From Cohnella herbarum (GTDB lineage Bacteria; Bacillota; Bacilli; Paenibacillales; Paenibacillaceae), in assembly GCF_012849095.1 (NCBI RefSeq), contig NZ_CP051680.1, positions 3,224,001 to 3,288,000 on the forward strand: a stretch of 64,000 nt of DNA, read 5' to 3'. Positions 43,618 to 53,141 of the stretch are shown one piece after another. Each line of letters starts with the position of its first letter. Position 1 is the stretch's first letter. Position numbers and translations under genes: made by a program. A model generated the notes under the pieces. That model searched no databases. It was given only the letters and a program-made list of their open reading frames with translations, and was not told the origin of the DNA.

Positions 43618-43812
43618 ATGCCTTGGGACAAGGATAATTACCCCGATTCATTGAAAAACTTCACGGCTCCCGTACGCGGCAAAGCCGTCGAAATCGCCAA
43701 CGCCCTGCTGGAGGAGGGTTACGAGGAAGGCCGCGCCATCGCCATCGCGACCTCCCAAGCGAAGGAATGGGCGGACAATCGGAACAAGCAGATTCGCAAG
43801 AAGGGGCACTAA
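43618..43812 (+). CDS. YdaT-like small protein
   Basis: A 64-residue protein after GAGGAGG. It reads MPWDKDNYPDSLKNFTAPVR, GKAVEIANALLEEGYEEGRA, IAIATSQAKEW, the pattern of YdaT-like/ChaB-related small proteins of Bacillota (unknown function, often sporulation- or stress-associated). A 51-bp tandem-repeat block follows its stop. Confidence 0.75.
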   Translation: MPWDKDNYPDSLKNFTAPVRGKAVEIANALLEEGYEEGRAIAIATSQAKEWADNRNKQIRKKGH

Positions 43813-43897
43813 CTGCGGTCGTTCCATCGGACCGGTTAGACCGCTCTCAGCGGTCTGTAGCACACTTTTCCTCGATATCCGACCAATTCGCTCGCGG

Positions 43898-44101
43898 GCA
43901 CGGAAGGGGAAATAGTGCCAGAAAGTAACGCTACAGCACCGACTCCGAGCACGGATGGGGCTATAGTGCCAAAAAGTAACGCTACAGCACCGACTCCGAG
44001 CACGAATGTGGCTATAGTGCCAAAAAGTAACACTACAGCACCGACTCCGAGCACGAATGTGGCTATAGTGCCAAAAAGTAACGCTACAGCACCGACTCCG
44101 A
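43898..44101. repeat. Four tandem 51-bp repeats
   Basis: Units of 51 bp (17 codons), each beginning GCACGRATG or similar and containing CTATAGTGCCAAAAAGTAAC and CTACAGCACCGACTCCGA, differing at few bases. A partial fifth unit starts at 44102. Both strands are open across the block, because the unit is a multiple of three; no ribosome site supports either. It fills the space between the convergent YdaT-like and GH78 genes. Confidence 0.9.
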
Positions 44102-44116
44102 GCACGGTTGAGGCGA

Positions 44117-46435
44117 TTAAGTCGCAGATTCGATAATTTCGATGATTTCGTTATCCCCGGTAATGAGATTCCGTTCCATCGTGCGCCCCGCGAGCTTAAG
44201 CGACACCCTCGCTTCCATGCCCGCCGGAATTCGCGCCCGAATGCGAATGCCGGCGCCGTCGGCCAATCGCTCCCATCCCGCATAGATCGTACCCAGCGGC
44301 GTCCAAACCTCCGCTTCCGCGAAAGACAAGCTTTCAGGCATATACGGGCGGATAACCGCCTTGGAGAATCCGGGCGCTTCCGAACGAATACCGACGACGT
44401 ATTCCTGCAACAGTCTAGCCGGATATCCGTTCCAAGCATGGGAGTGACTCTCGATATCCTCCCAGCCTTCCCACATCGTCTTGGCCCCTTGTTCGATCAT
44501 GTAGCCCCAACCGGGGTATTCCCTGCGATCCAACAGCGCAAAGGCTTCGGCTTCACGGTCATTCTCGAAAAGCATTCGAAGCAACGGCAGCGAGAGCACG
44601 GTTCGGCACTCCCATGCTTTGCCCGCTACGTAAGCGATGACCTCTTCGCGATCCTCCGCCGGTACGAGTTCTGCGTACAGCGCGATTGCGTTGACACCCT
44701 GGTGCGTTGCTTCGGATTCCGAGCTGTCGCGAAAGCGCTTCTTCTCCGCGTCGTACAATTGCTCGACGATCCGAACGCTCAACCGTTCTGCATAAGCCTG
44801 ATACTTTTCGCCCTCCTCCGCTCTACCGATTAACCCTGCAGCCTGACTAACCGCCCTAAGAGCCAACACAAACTTAACCTGCTGAACCGTCAAAAATTGC
44901 CCCTTATGCTCCACCGAGGGATAAGGCCAATCGCTGATATTCCATCCTTTGTCCAGCGGCACCATTCCGGATACCGGATCTAAAATTCCGATAAAATAGT
45001 CCGCCATCCGCCGCGCCGTCTCATAGTGCGTCTCCAGCACGGACACGCTGCCGGACGCTTCATATACCTTCCACATCAAAGTCGCATAATGCAGGTCCCA
45101 TTCCGGAATCTGCAAGTTGAAATCGGCATGCTCGTAATTAATAGGCGCGACGAAAGGGAACGTACCGTCGGCCATCTGCGCATCGGTGAAATCTCCCAAC
45201 GTCTTCTCCAGTACGTCGATCGCGTCGAAATTATAGAGTAGCGACTCGGCCTGCAAGTCCGTATCCGCGGTGTATTGGGCTTGCTCCCGATGAGGGCAAT
45301 CCACGGTTTGCCCCAACGTGTTGTTTTTCTGCGTACGGATGCACGCATCATACAAGGCATTAAGGTGCGGGTCGGAGCAGTTAAAGCTACCTGCATAGTT
45401 CATATTCGTATAAGCCAAACAGACCGAGACGCCTCCGTTATTCGGTTCGATCTCTTCCGGGTATCCGGTAACCTCTACGTAACGGAACGCCTTGAACGAA
45501 AAGTCCGGCTGCCATGTCTCGACTTCGTCCCCGCGCATCGTATACTCGTCGTAGTAATAATCGGAGTGTTCGTTCGTTACATTGTGTTTGACCCGGCCGT
45601 TCTCGTCTAAATCCTCCGACATTCTGAGACGGATTTTCGCTCCCGCAATCCCCTTGAGCGAAATCCTCGGCCAACCGGAGACGATTCTGCCCGTATCGAA
45701 CACTTGCGGACGCTCGCGAGACTCATCGTTCACTGCGGGCTGCGGTAACTTAGCGCATGCGATGACTTCCTCGATAGCTCCTTCCGGTATTCGTTGGACG
45801 GACATCGGCCAATCTTTCCGCCCAATCTTGGCCAGCTTCGCCCTCGTCGTCGCCCCGTTCTTCCTCCATCCGGCCAACCGCCAATTCGGATCCAGCTTGC
45901 GAGCGTCGTAATCTTCGATCGCCGATACCCGGCGATTTTGCTGATAAGGCGTTCCGACCGCATGCGGCATTTCTTTCAAAACCTGCCACGACGAATCCGA
46001 TTTGACGACCGTCTCCGATCCATCCTCGTATACCACATGAAGCTGAAGCCTTAAACCGGGCAGGGCATTGTAATAATTCTGACCGCTTCCGCCCAGATAG
46101 TGGGCATCGGCAGTTATGCAATTGCTGCCTTCCGTCAATAGAGCCGAAACGTCATAAGCCATATAAGCCTTACGCTTCAAAGGATTCGTCGGAGCAGGCG
46201 ACACGTATCCGCCGAGTTTAACTCCGTTCAAGTACACTTTCGCGACGTTATGCGCGGAGTAGAATAGGCGTGCCGACGCTACTTTGCCTTTTGCGAGAAT
46301 CTCCTTGCGAAAATAGGCGAAATCGTTCACCCGAACGCGCCGCGATCTCCATATCCAATCCGCTTCCCATTCCACGTTCAGATCGGACCGGTGCCTGATC
46401 TCCTCCGCTTGCCGCCCGGAACCTTTTGCGCTCAT
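44117..46435 (-). CDS. GH78 alpha-L-rhamnosidase-like enzyme
   Basis: A 772-residue cytoplasmic glycosidase without signal peptide. N-terminal beta domains (WIWRSRRVRVNDFAYFRKEI; YLNGVKLGGYVSPAPTNPLK) are followed by the (alpha/alpha)6 catalytic domain with TVDCPHREQAQYTADTDLQA, the GH78 acid/base segment, and a C-terminal Ig-like part (IRPYMPESLSFAEAEVWTPL). It removes terminal alpha-L-rhamnose. ATG 46435 is chosen for GGGAGGAAG 7 bases upstream; the 23-residue longer frame is less likely. Divergent from an AraC regulator. Confidence 0.9.
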   Translation of the reverse strand: MSAKGSGRQAEEIRHRSDLNVEWEADWIWRSRRVRVNDFAYFRKEILAKGKVASARLFYSAHNVAKVYLNGVKLGGYVSPAPTNPLKRKAYMAYDVSALLTEGSNCITADAHYLGGSGQNYYNALPGLRLQLHVVYEDGSETVVKSDSSWQVLKEMPHAVGTPYQQNRRVSAIEDYDARKLDPNWRLAGWRKNGATTRAKLAKIGRKDWPMSVQRIPEGAIEEVIACAKLPQPAVNDESRERPQVFDTGRIVSGWPRISLKGIAGAKIRLRMSEDLDENGRVKHNVTNEHSDYYYDEYTMRGDEVETWQPDFSFKAFRYVEVTGYPEEIEPNNGGVSVCLAYTNMNYAGSFNCSDPHLNALYDACIRTQKNNTLGQTVDCPHREQAQYTADTDLQAESLLYNFDAIDVLEKTLGDFTDAQMADGTFPFVAPINYEHADFNLQIPEWDLHYATLMWKVYEASGSVSVLETHYETARRMADYFIGILDPVSGMVPLDKGWNISDWPYPSVEHKGQFLTVQQVKFVLALRAVSQAAGLIGRAEEGEKYQAYAERLSVRIVEQLYDAEKKRFRDSSESEATHQGVNAIALYAELVPAEDREEVIAYVAGKAWECRTVLSLPLLRMLFENDREAEAFALLDRREYPGWGYMIEQGAKTMWEGWEDIESHSHAWNGYPARLLQEYVVGIRSEAPGFSKAVIRPYMPESLSFAEAEVWTPLGTIYAGWERLADGAGIRIRARIPAGMEARVSLKLAGRTMERNLITGDNEIIEIIESAT

Positions 46436-46556
46436 CCTATGTCTTCCTCCCGGTTGTTTTTTTCCAAGCATATCATGCCGATTTCCATTGCTTATAGGGG
46501 GCATAATGTGTTATTAATAGGGCAATCACACACACAAGATGAGGAGAAGCATTGCC

Positions 46557-47411
46557 ATGGAATCCACTCCGTTCACATTGGAAGGAAAGCTGTTCTGGAC
46601 GCCCGATTTTCCAATCTCGGTCACGAGGGAGCGGGAGCGGTTCACGTTGCCTATCCATATTCACGATTTCGTGGAAATCCAATACGTCGCCGAAGGCAAA
46701 GGGTTCCATTATATCGGGGATGAGCGGATCTATGTCGAGAAAGGCGATTTGTTCATTATTCCGATCGGCACCCGTCACGTCTACCGCCCATCATCGGAAG
46801 CGCCCAAAGACGAATTGATCGTCTATAATTGCTTGTTCGATCCGTCGGTGCCGGAAAAACTAACGCAAGCTTACCCGTTGCCGGAAAATGTCCTGTTTCT
46901 CTTATCCGGCGGCGGCCAATCGTATCGCAGATTCAAAGATTCGTTTAATGAAGCGAAAATCTGCATGGAAACACTCTATCGCGAATATCAAACCGAGTTG
47001 CCCGGATACGAAGCCGTACTATATGCTCGCTTAACCGAACTGCTCGTATTCCTGTGCCGGCTGGAGTTGTCCCGCAAGAAGACGGCTCCCGCAATCTCTC
47101 AACTAGCTAAAGTATTCGAATATATCGAGCGCCATTCCGATCGGCCGCTTACCCTATCCGAAGTCGCCGCCCTGCTTCACGTCAGCGTTAGTTACTTGCA
47201 ACGAATGCTGAAACAGGCGACGGGGCAATCCTTCACGGAATACGTTCAGAACCTTCGCATAAGAAAATGCTGCGAGATGCTGCGGCAAACCCCGCTGCCC
47301 GTCAAGGAGATCGCCGCTAAAGCCGGTTACAGGGACTTGAAGTTTTTTCATGAATTGTTTCGGAAGAAGACGGGTCTGACGCCTCGGGCGTATCGAAGCT
47401 GCAGTCAATAG
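46557..47411 (+). CDS. AraC-family regulator with cupin sensor
   Basis: A 284-residue protein: N-terminal cupin (PIHIHDFVEIQYVAEGKGFH, GDLFIIPIGTRHVY) for sugar sensing, and two C-terminal helix-turn-helices (LTLSEVAALLHVSVSYLQRM, VKEIAAKAGYRDLKFFHELF). Divergent from the GH78 gene with 121 bases between, so it most likely regulates it. ATG 46557 follows GAGGAG; the upstream ATG lacks it. Confidence 0.9.
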   Translation: MESTPFTLEGKLFWTPDFPISVTRERERFTLPIHIHDFVEIQYVAEGKGFHYIGDERIYVEKGDLFIIPIGTRHVYRPSSEAPKDELIVYNCLFDPSVPEKLTQAYPLPENVLFLLSGGGQSYRRFKDSFNEAKICMETLYREYQTELPGYEAVLYARLTELLVFLCRLELSRKKTAPAISQLAKVFEYIERHSDRPLTLSEVAALLHVSVSYLQRMLKQATGQSFTEYVQNLRIRKCCEMLRQTPLPVKEIAAKAGYRDLKFFHELFRKKTGLTPRAYRSCSQ

Positions 47412-47414
47412 CGC

Positions 47415-47452
47415 AAAAAAAAGCCTTAGAGATCTCGCGATCTCCAAGGCTT
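47415..47452. terminator. Bidirectional terminator
   Basis: AAGCCTTAGAGATC (47421-47434) and GATCTCCAAGGCTT (47439-47452) preceded by an A-run, between convergent araC and CBM9-like genes. Confidence 0.85.
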
Positions 47453-47492
47453 CTTCCCCTTCTCTACGACTTCGCGTTAAGCAAAGATTCGT

Positions 47493-48116
47493 CTAAGCTC
47501 CCCTGAATACCAACTTTCCGAAACGATCGGAGATGTGATAATTCACTGCCCCTGTCGGGGACCACGCCTGATAATGCCGGGTTCCGTTTTCCTCGTCGTC
47601 GATGCGGAAAAAGTTGGCTCTCCACATCGTTCCGTTCGACGGGGGCTGCACGAAATTATCGAATGAAATCGTAAAAGTGTAAGTCCGCTTATTCTCGTTA
47701 ACCTCGATTTTCGTTTCGAAGCCTTGCACTTCCCATTCTCGATTTATGTTAAAGCTGAGGGGATCATTGTCGTCTTTGTGATTAATCATCAGATCGCATA
47801 CTACCCCGTTCGGGCTGACGACGAGTTCCATGTACCGCTTGCAATCTCCTTCTTCGTCGATGAACATTTCCACGACGTCTTGCTCCCACAGAGGATCTTT
47901 GCGATTCGTAAACTTAGAGATGCTATACGTATCCACGCACTCGAATCTTACGTATAGGGCATTTCGATCCCAACAAGCTTTCAAAATCGTTTCTTCCCGC
48001 ACTGCCCCTCCGGTCTCGACGTCCACCAAATTAGCGCCTACGATGCTTCCCCACGCGGCATCCGAATAATTCACATATTCGCAAATATAAGTTCCGATTT
48101 CACCAAGCTTTGACAT
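47493..48116 (-). CDS. CBM9-like carbohydrate-binding protein
   Basis: A 207-residue protein of the family-9 carbohydrate-binding type (sugar-binding fold similar to DOMON): VRFECVDTYSISKFTNRKDP, LWEQDVVEMFIDEEGDCKRY, MELVVSPNGVVCDLMINHKD, and a Trp-containing WRANFFRIDD. No signal peptide, so intracellular or part of a complex. Ribosome site GGAGGT before ATG 48116. It is the last gene of a minus-strand set with the NagB-like and PIG-L genes. Confidence 0.8.
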   Translation of the reverse strand: MSKLGEIGTYICEYVNYSDAAWGSIVGANLVDVETGGAVREETILKACWDRNALYVRFECVDTYSISKFTNRKDPLWEQDVVEMFIDEEGDCKRYMELVVSPNGVVCDLMINHKDDNDPLSFNINREWEVQGFETKIEVNENKRTYTFTISFDNFVQPPSNGTMWRANFFRIDDEENGTRHYQAWSPTGAVNYHISDRFGKLVFRGA

Positions 48117-48162
48117 AAAGACCTCCATTGACTATGAATCTAACGATAATCCGATTATACCG

Positions 48163-49113
48163 TTAGTTCATGTCCGCTTCTAGCGGTCCTGCCAAATCTT
48201 TCAAATAAAACAGCTTGCCCGGCAAAGTCGGCATATAAGTCGAAGGCAACCATCTGTCCGGCCCATGGCGCAGCGTCGTCCAGAGCGACAAACCTTGCCA
48301 CTGCATGCCGCGTCCCAACGCTCCGTCGCATCCGCCGATAATCCGATCGGATTGCAGAAACAATCCCGGTCCTATCGTGTTCGCGCGGCAAGGAACGAGA
48401 GTCGTCCGGCTCTTGAAACTGGTGATCGCGTTCTGCTCGATCGTTAGCGGATGCAGTTGCGCGCCGATGCGGTGAGTCTGCCCGCTCCACTCTTCGTCCG
48501 TCGCGAACTCCGCCCCGAAATGCGGTTCCCAGAACGCGATATGCATCATGCGCCCGATACCGAATACGGTGATAAGCTCGGCGCCTTCCGCCTTCAACGC
48601 CGCGATCTTCTCCGCGTAAGCCGGGAGCGTGGCTTTCGTCGCGAAATGACGCTGGTTCTCTGGCACTGTAAGCTTGCCGAGCGGGCCATAGAATGCCTGC
48701 TCCATCGCGTTCTGGAACGAACCCGGGTTATCGGAAGGCAGCGTGTTCCCTTCCCCGTCGCTCCATTCGTCCATGTTGAATCCGTAGACGTGCGAGCAAT
48801 CGATATCCCATTCCTTCAGGAAGTAGACCGCCCACTTGTACATGCCCATCGGACCTACCGGCAGAATAAACGCGACTTTGCGGTTCGCTTGCTTGCTTCG
48901 TCGGATTTCCAGGGCGATCTCGTGGCCCATTTTCACGTCCAACTCTTGGACTTCGGCGCAAGGGATCGGTTGAAACCCGTCGTTCCAGAAAGATTGACGC
49001 TCTTCGATCGTCTCCGGCGAATTCGCGCAACAACGATCGATCTTCTCCATATCCCATCCCGCGGGATAGAAACCTTCGAGCAGGGAACCTTGTACGGTTT
49101 GATTAAAATTCAT
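48163..49113 (-). CDS. NagB-like glucosamine-6-phosphate deaminase family protein
   Basis: A 316-residue protein with the ISOCOT/NagB fold. [20 protein letters not shown] matches the FNMDEY active-site region. The next NagB motif, normally GIGxDGHIAFNEP, reads [13 protein letters not shown]: the Asp-Gly before His is replaced by Met-Met. The rest ([40 protein letters not shown]) diverges from NagB. It may deaminate or isomerise an amino sugar, or act as a sugar sensor. It is in tandem with a PIG-L deacetylase, which suits amino-sugar use. Confidence 0.7.
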   Translation of the reverse strand: MNFNQTVQGSLLEGFYPAGWDMEKIDRCCANSPETIEERQSFWNDGFQPIPCAEVQELDVKMGHEIALEIRRSKQANRKVAFILPVGPMGMYKWAVYFLKEWDIDCSHVYGFNMDEWSDGEGNTLPSDNPGSFQNAMEQAFYGPLGKLTVPENQRHFATKATLPAYAEKIAALKAEGAELITVFGIGRMMHIAFWEPHFGAEFATDEEWSGQTHRIGAQLHPLTIEQNAITSFKSRTTLVPCRANTIGPGLFLQSDRIIGGCDGALGRGMQWQGLSLWTTLRHGPDRWLPSTYMPTLPGKLFYLKDLAGPLEADMN

Positions 49114-49144
49114 CTTAGCACTCTCCTATTCAGATGGATGTCGG

Positions 49145-49855
49145 TTACGGCAACAGTCTCTCCGTCGTTAAACGAGGCCATGCTTGGCATTGCTTGAAGC
49201 CCTCGGCGTAAGGTTTGCCGCATTGCAGCCCGCGGAATTTGGATACGGTCCGGACGAAATCGAGGAAGTCGATTCCATCGTGCTCGTATAGCCATTTGAT
49301 CTGACTGGCATGGCAATCGTTCATTTGAATTTTCGTTTCGATATGGTCGCTGATATCCACGTATTCAGTAGGGAGAAAGCCGACTCCGGCGAGCGTGTCC
49401 ATGTAATAGATGGGAGCGACTTTATGATGGGCCTCTTCGTTCGCATCCGCGCGATAATGAGGGACGGTGGCCGCGAAGCTGGCATCGAATACCGCGCGCG
49501 ACACTTCCATGTGGTCCTTCATGTAGTCCTCGGGCGGATGTGTAATGATATAATCCGGTTTAACGCGCCGAATGACCTCGACCAGCTTGCAGATCAACTC
49601 GTCCTGGTCCGACTTCACGGCTAAATCCGGCACATCCAGACTTACGACTTCCGCGCCGATCAGAGCGCCGGCAGCCCGGGCCTCCAGCCTTCGGATATTT
49701 TTCAGTTCTTCAGGTTGAATAATCTTATGGCCTTTATTCCCGTTAGCCACATGTACCATCGTCACCTTATGCCCTTGCGCAGCCAACTTCGCCAGCGTCC
49801 CGCCGCAGCCGATCTCCAGATCGTCCGGATGACAACCTACCGCCAATACGTTCAC
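49145..49855 (-). CDS. PIG-L/LmbE-family deacetylase
   Basis: A 236-residue zinc hydrolase: AVGCHPDDLEIGCGGTLAKL (zinc ligands His-x-x-Asp), and THPPEDYMKDHMEVSRAVFD with the third ligand. The family removes N-acetyl groups from GlcNAc or related amino sugars. Upstream of the NagB-like gene (31-base gap), so a deacetylation-deamination pair is likely. It resembles BshB more than chitobiose deacetylases, but the substrate is not determined. Ribosome site AGGAGGAA before ATG 49855. Confidence 0.88.
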   Translation of the reverse strand: MNVLAVGCHPDDLEIGCGGTLAKLAAQGHKVTMVHVANGNKGHKIIQPEELKNIRRLEARAAGALIGAEVVSLDVPDLAVKSDQDELICKLVEVIRRVKPDYIITHPPEDYMKDHMEVSRAVFDASFAATVPHYRADANEEAHHKVAPIYYMDTLAGVGFLPTEYVDISDHIETKIQMNDCHASQIKWLYEHDGIDFLDFVRTVSKFRGLQCGKPYAEGFKQCQAWPRLTTERLLP

Positions 49856-50108
49856 AGAGATTCCTCCTATACTCTTTCATCCATATGACTCTCCCTTGAG
49901 TGTAAGCCATCCTTCCTTGCGGTTTCTTTAGCAAAAAGACCGCGAAACGTGGCAATAAGTCCGCAGTTTCGCCGCATCAACCGATAAAATAGGATATACG
50001 ATCAAATGATCGATACAGACACATTTCCGATTCTCCCAAGCATTTTCTTCTTCACCAATAACCAATAGTATATATCTCATAAACGACCAAGAGGCAGGGA
50101 TAGATCGA

Positions 50109-50909
50109 ATGCGCGAAGAGATGCCGTTTTCTGAAATTTCCATCGAACAATGCATAGCCGGCACCGTCGTCCATCCTCCGGGTGGAACGTACGGACCGCG
50201 TTATTACCGGGAATTTCAATTGATTCTACTGCACTCGGGGTCCATGGAGGTGGATGTCGACGGCACTCATTATAGAGTGCGTCCGGGACAAGTCATGCTT
50301 TTGCTCCCCGGACAAACCGTGTATATTGCGTTCGATCCTTCGTGCCAAAGCTGGCATCGCTGGATCACGGCAAGCCCGAAAGACTACGGATCCGATATGC
50401 AAAATCGATTAAACGGGATGCCTTGCGTTCTACCGATATCGGAGCAAATGAACCGACTTGTCGATTTATCCGTTTTGCAACAACGGATAGATACCCCGGA
50501 GCATCGGAACGTACAGAACGCTCTCGGTCTGACGGCGATCCGATTGTATGCCGCGGAAAGCTTGGGAAGCGACGCTATTATCGCAAATCCCCTTATTCGA
50601 GAGGTCAAAACTTTCATACATGAAAACTATTCCGAGCCTTTAAGCATGAGGGAAGTCGCTGAACGCTTTAACGTTTCCGTCAGTCATCTCGCACGCGTCT
50701 TCAAGGAAAACGAAGGAGTAACGCTTATTCAGTATTTGTGGCATTATCGCGTGGAGCACAGTCTTGTCTTGTTGAGAACGACCGGTTTGTCCATCGGGGA
50801 GATCGCCGAACAATGCGGGTTCAAGTCGAGATACCACTATTCCAGAATGGTGAGAAGCTTAACCGGGAAATCCGCAAGCGAGATCCGAACCGTGCATTGG
50901 AGGAAATGA
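50109..50909 (+). CDS. AraC-family regulator with cupin sensor
   Basis: A 266-residue regulator: N-terminal cupin (YREFQLILLHSGSMEVDVDG, PGQVMLLLPGQTVYIAFDPS) and two C-terminal helix-turn-helices (LSMREVAERFNVSVSHLARV, SIGEIAEQCGFKSRYHYSRM). It lies 253 bases upstream from, and divergent to, the PIG-L gene and directly precedes the dioxygenase, so it may control either. No strong ribosome site is visible (AGGGATAGATCGA). Confidence 0.88.
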   Translation: MREEMPFSEISIEQCIAGTVVHPPGGTYGPRYYREFQLILLHSGSMEVDVDGTHYRVRPGQVMLLLPGQTVYIAFDPSCQSWHRWITASPKDYGSDMQNRLNGMPCVLPISEQMNRLVDLSVLQQRIDTPEHRNVQNALGLTAIRLYAAESLGSDAIIANPLIREVKTFIHENYSEPLSMREVAERFNVSVSHLARVFKENEGVTLIQYLWHYRVEHSLVLLRTTGLSIGEIAEQCGFKSRYHYSRMVRSLTGKSASEIRTVHWRK

Positions 50910-50933
50910 GGAAAAAATGAGGAGGAAATGAAC

Positions 50934-51599
50934 ATGGCCGATTCCATTAAAGAACAATTCGAGAAGCAAGGTTACGTTATTCTGAAAGAGCTATACACAA
51001 TAGAGGAAACCAAAAAGCTGAAAGAGGAAGCCGCGGCGATTCTATCGAAGCACGAAGTCGATAAATCGGGGGTATTCCTCGGGCTGACCCCGGAAAGCAC
51101 CCTATTTAAGGAGGCGGCGGTGACTCCCCGGTTGACTAACGCGTTAAAAGAGATCATCGGCCATTCGGTCGTGTTCTTGAACGACAAGCTGGTATTCAAA
51201 AACGCGAGCACCGATTTCGGATCGCCTTGGCATCAGGATTATTCGTATTGGCACGGAAGCCATAAATACTCGGTCTGGATCGCGCTTGACGATGCCGATC
51301 GGAAGAACGGTTGCTTAAAAATCGTGCCCGGATCGCATTTATCGACCGTCAACCATGACGGAAACGCGTCGGATAATCTGGGATTCACGAATCGTCTGGA
51401 CGAAAAAGAGATCGATCAATCGCAAGTCGTGGATTTACCCGCCTCCAAAGGGGATGCCATCGTGTTCCACGATTTGCTGCTGCATGCCTCTTATCCCAAT
51501 ACGTCTGGCGCCGACCGGTGGGCTTTAATTTCCACCTACAAAGACGGAACCCAACCCGACCCCGATTACCCGTGGGCCAAAGCCGCCTTCGCTTTGTGA
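50934..51599 (+). CDS. Phytanoyl-CoA dioxygenase (PhyH)-family Fe(II)/2-oxoglutarate enzyme
   Basis: A 221-residue oxygenase: WHQDYSYWHGSHKYSVWIAL carries the iron-binding His-x-Asp, VFHDLLLHASYPNTSGADRW the distal His and the 2-oxoglutarate Arg. VPGSHLSTVNH is the typical loop. It hydroxylates a small unactivated substrate; the partner genes are regulatory or sugar genes, so the substrate is not obvious. Starts within GAGGAGG control of 50934. Terminator follows. Confidence 0.88.
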   Translation: MADSIKEQFEKQGYVILKELYTIEETKKLKEEAAAILSKHEVDKSGVFLGLTPESTLFKEAAVTPRLTNALKEIIGHSVVFLNDKLVFKNASTDFGSPWHQDYSYWHGSHKYSVWIALDDADRKNGCLKIVPGSHLSTVNHDGNASDNLGFTNRLDEKEIDQSQVVDLPASKGDAIVFHDLLLHASYPNTSGADRWALISTYKDGTQPDPDYPWAKAAFAL

Positions 51600-51625
51600 G
51601 GCAATGATTCGCGTTCGATTCGACA

Positions 51626-51670
51626 AAACACCGCTAGCACTACCCTTGAGGGGTTGTGCTAGCGGTGTTT
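51626..51670 (+). terminator. Rho-independent terminator
   Basis: AAACACCGCTAGCAC (51626-51640) with GTGCTAGCGGTGTTT (51656-51670), perfect 15-bp arms. It ends the PhyH transcript; the convergent SMP-30 gene ends 30 bases further on. Confidence 0.9.
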
Positions 51671-51701
51671 GCCGTTAAGCCACAAGCCTTGTTTGTTGCA
51701 T

Positions 51702-52604
51702 CTAGAGTCGCGAACCCGCTTCTGCTCTCGTGCCGAATCGATTGGCCCGAATTCCTGTTACATCCGTCTTCACCTTGAACAACCCGCCGGATAGAGGATA
51801 ACGATCGAGTTGTTCTCTGCTCATTCCTTCCCGAGCGCTCGTAATGTAGAGATCGCTGAGATCCGGTCCTCCGAAGGCGCAGGAGGTGACATGCCAAGCG
51901 GGAACGGTTACTTCTCCGATCTGCTCCCCCGTGTCCGGATTCCAACGCGAGACGGCTCCGCCTCCCCAATGGGCGATCCATAACATGCCTTCCGAATCGA
52001 TCGTCATTCCGTCCGGCAGTCCCGCGGATTCCGCAAACCGGATAATCGTTTCCCGATTGCGGATCTGCCCCGTTGAAGGCTCGAAATCGAAAGCGTCGAC
52101 GCGTCGAGTCGGTGTATCGATATAATACATCCGTTGCTTCCGTTCATCCCAAGCTAGGCCGTTAGAGCAACCGATCCCGGTTAACTCCATCCGAAGTTGT
52201 CCACCCTGTTCAAGCATGTACAAAGCTCCCGCGCCCGGAGAATCGTCCATGCTCATCGTTCCGGCCCACAGTCGGCCTTGAGGGTCGCATTTGGCATCAT
52301 TCAGCCGATTGCGGGGAAGATCGGGCTCTACCGTTTCAATCTGCTCCAGAACCCCATTCTCTGGATCAAAACTATAGATCCCGCCTTGCATCGCCAACAC
52401 CCATCCCTTGTCTTGCGCGGGAATGACGGCGCTTACCATTCGGTCGAAGTCGAACGTTGTCTCCCGGTCGTTCTTCGGGTCATAGACATGAATCTTCCGC
52501 CCCGTAATATCCACCCATAGCAAGCTTTGCGACTGCTCGTCCCAATGCGGGCCTTCACCCAACTTCGCTTGCACGTTCATGACTAATTCGGCGATCACGT
52601 TCAT
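51702..52604 (-). CDS. SMP-30/gluconolactonase-family lactonase
   Basis: A 300-residue six-bladed beta-propeller. Metal ligands: LGEGPHWDEQSQSLLWVDIT (Glu), NRLNDAKCDPQGRLWAGTM (Asn), GCSNGLAWDERKQRMYYIDT (Asn), GLPDGMTIDSEGMLWIAHWG (Asp). It opens sugar lactones to aldonic acids, a step of non-phosphorylated sugar oxidation. It stands alone here. No dehydrogenase that would make the lactone is nearby. Confidence 0.9.
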   Translation of the reverse strand: MNVIAELVMNVQAKLGEGPHWDEQSQSLLWVDITGRKIHVYDPKNDRETTFDFDRMVSAVIPAQDKGWVLAMQGGIYSFDPENGVLEQIETVEPDLPRNRLNDAKCDPQGRLWAGTMSMDDSPGAGALYMLEQGGQLRMELTGIGCSNGLAWDERKQRMYYIDTPTRRVDAFDFEPSTGQIRNRETIIRFAESAGLPDGMTIDSEGMLWIAHWGGGAVSRWNPDTGEQIGEVTVPAWHVTSCAFGGPDLSDLYITSAREGMSREQLDRYPLSGGLFKVKTDVTGIRANRFGTRAEAGSRL

Positions 52605-52694
52605 CTTCCCCCATTTCCTTTATCTAGTCCATCACCCTATTCTATCGCATCTTCTTCATTTTATCTTTAACAATTAGGCCGAGGGAAGTTTCAT

Positions 52695-53033
52695 TTAGTC
52701 ATCTTGAATCGAGTTCCAGCGATCTTCCCCCACCGTTGCGTATGCTTCCCATTGCCCGTTGTACCCGCTGTTCACGGTCGGCCCGCTGTACTCCACCTTC
52801 ACCGCTTTCGAGTTGTTGAAAAATCCGTAATAAGACGCGGCAGCCGGATGTCCCGTTATGAACGTCTCGTTGTCGTCATCGGCACCGCTGGCCCACCACT
52901 CGCCGGGTGCGATATCGCTAGCTACGATCTCCGAAGGATTATCGTCGAAGTTTTCATAGCCGACATAGAGATTCTCGTTCGTGAGCGTTCCGATCTTCTC
53001 GATGCGGATGCCAATCTCGTCGCCCGGCTCCAA
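52695..53033 (-). pseudogene. C-terminal remnant of a secreted (carbohydrate-active?) protein
   Basis: The minus strand encodes NLYVGYENFDDNPSEIVASD, APGEWWASGADDDNETFITG, SYYGFFNNSKAVKVEYSGPT and a stop at 52695. It is Asn/Asp/Trp/Tyr-rich like extracellular enzymes. No start, signal peptide or upstream domain is found; the N-terminal MEP is a chance start. Parent protein unknown. Confidence 0.45.
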
Positions 53034-53141
53034 AGTCGCGTTAACTCCGAATCCTTATACCCGGAACACGTCTTCGGCGTCTTCGACGGCTTCGGCGATC
53101 GAATTCGTCTCCTACGTCGGATACCAACGTCGAAGTTCCGG

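Noticed and set aside
43915..44439. ORFs through the 51-bp repeat block (43915-44136 plus; 43836-44105 and 43648-44439 minus)
   Set aside because: They exist because 51 is a multiple of three; no ribosome site and repetitive product.
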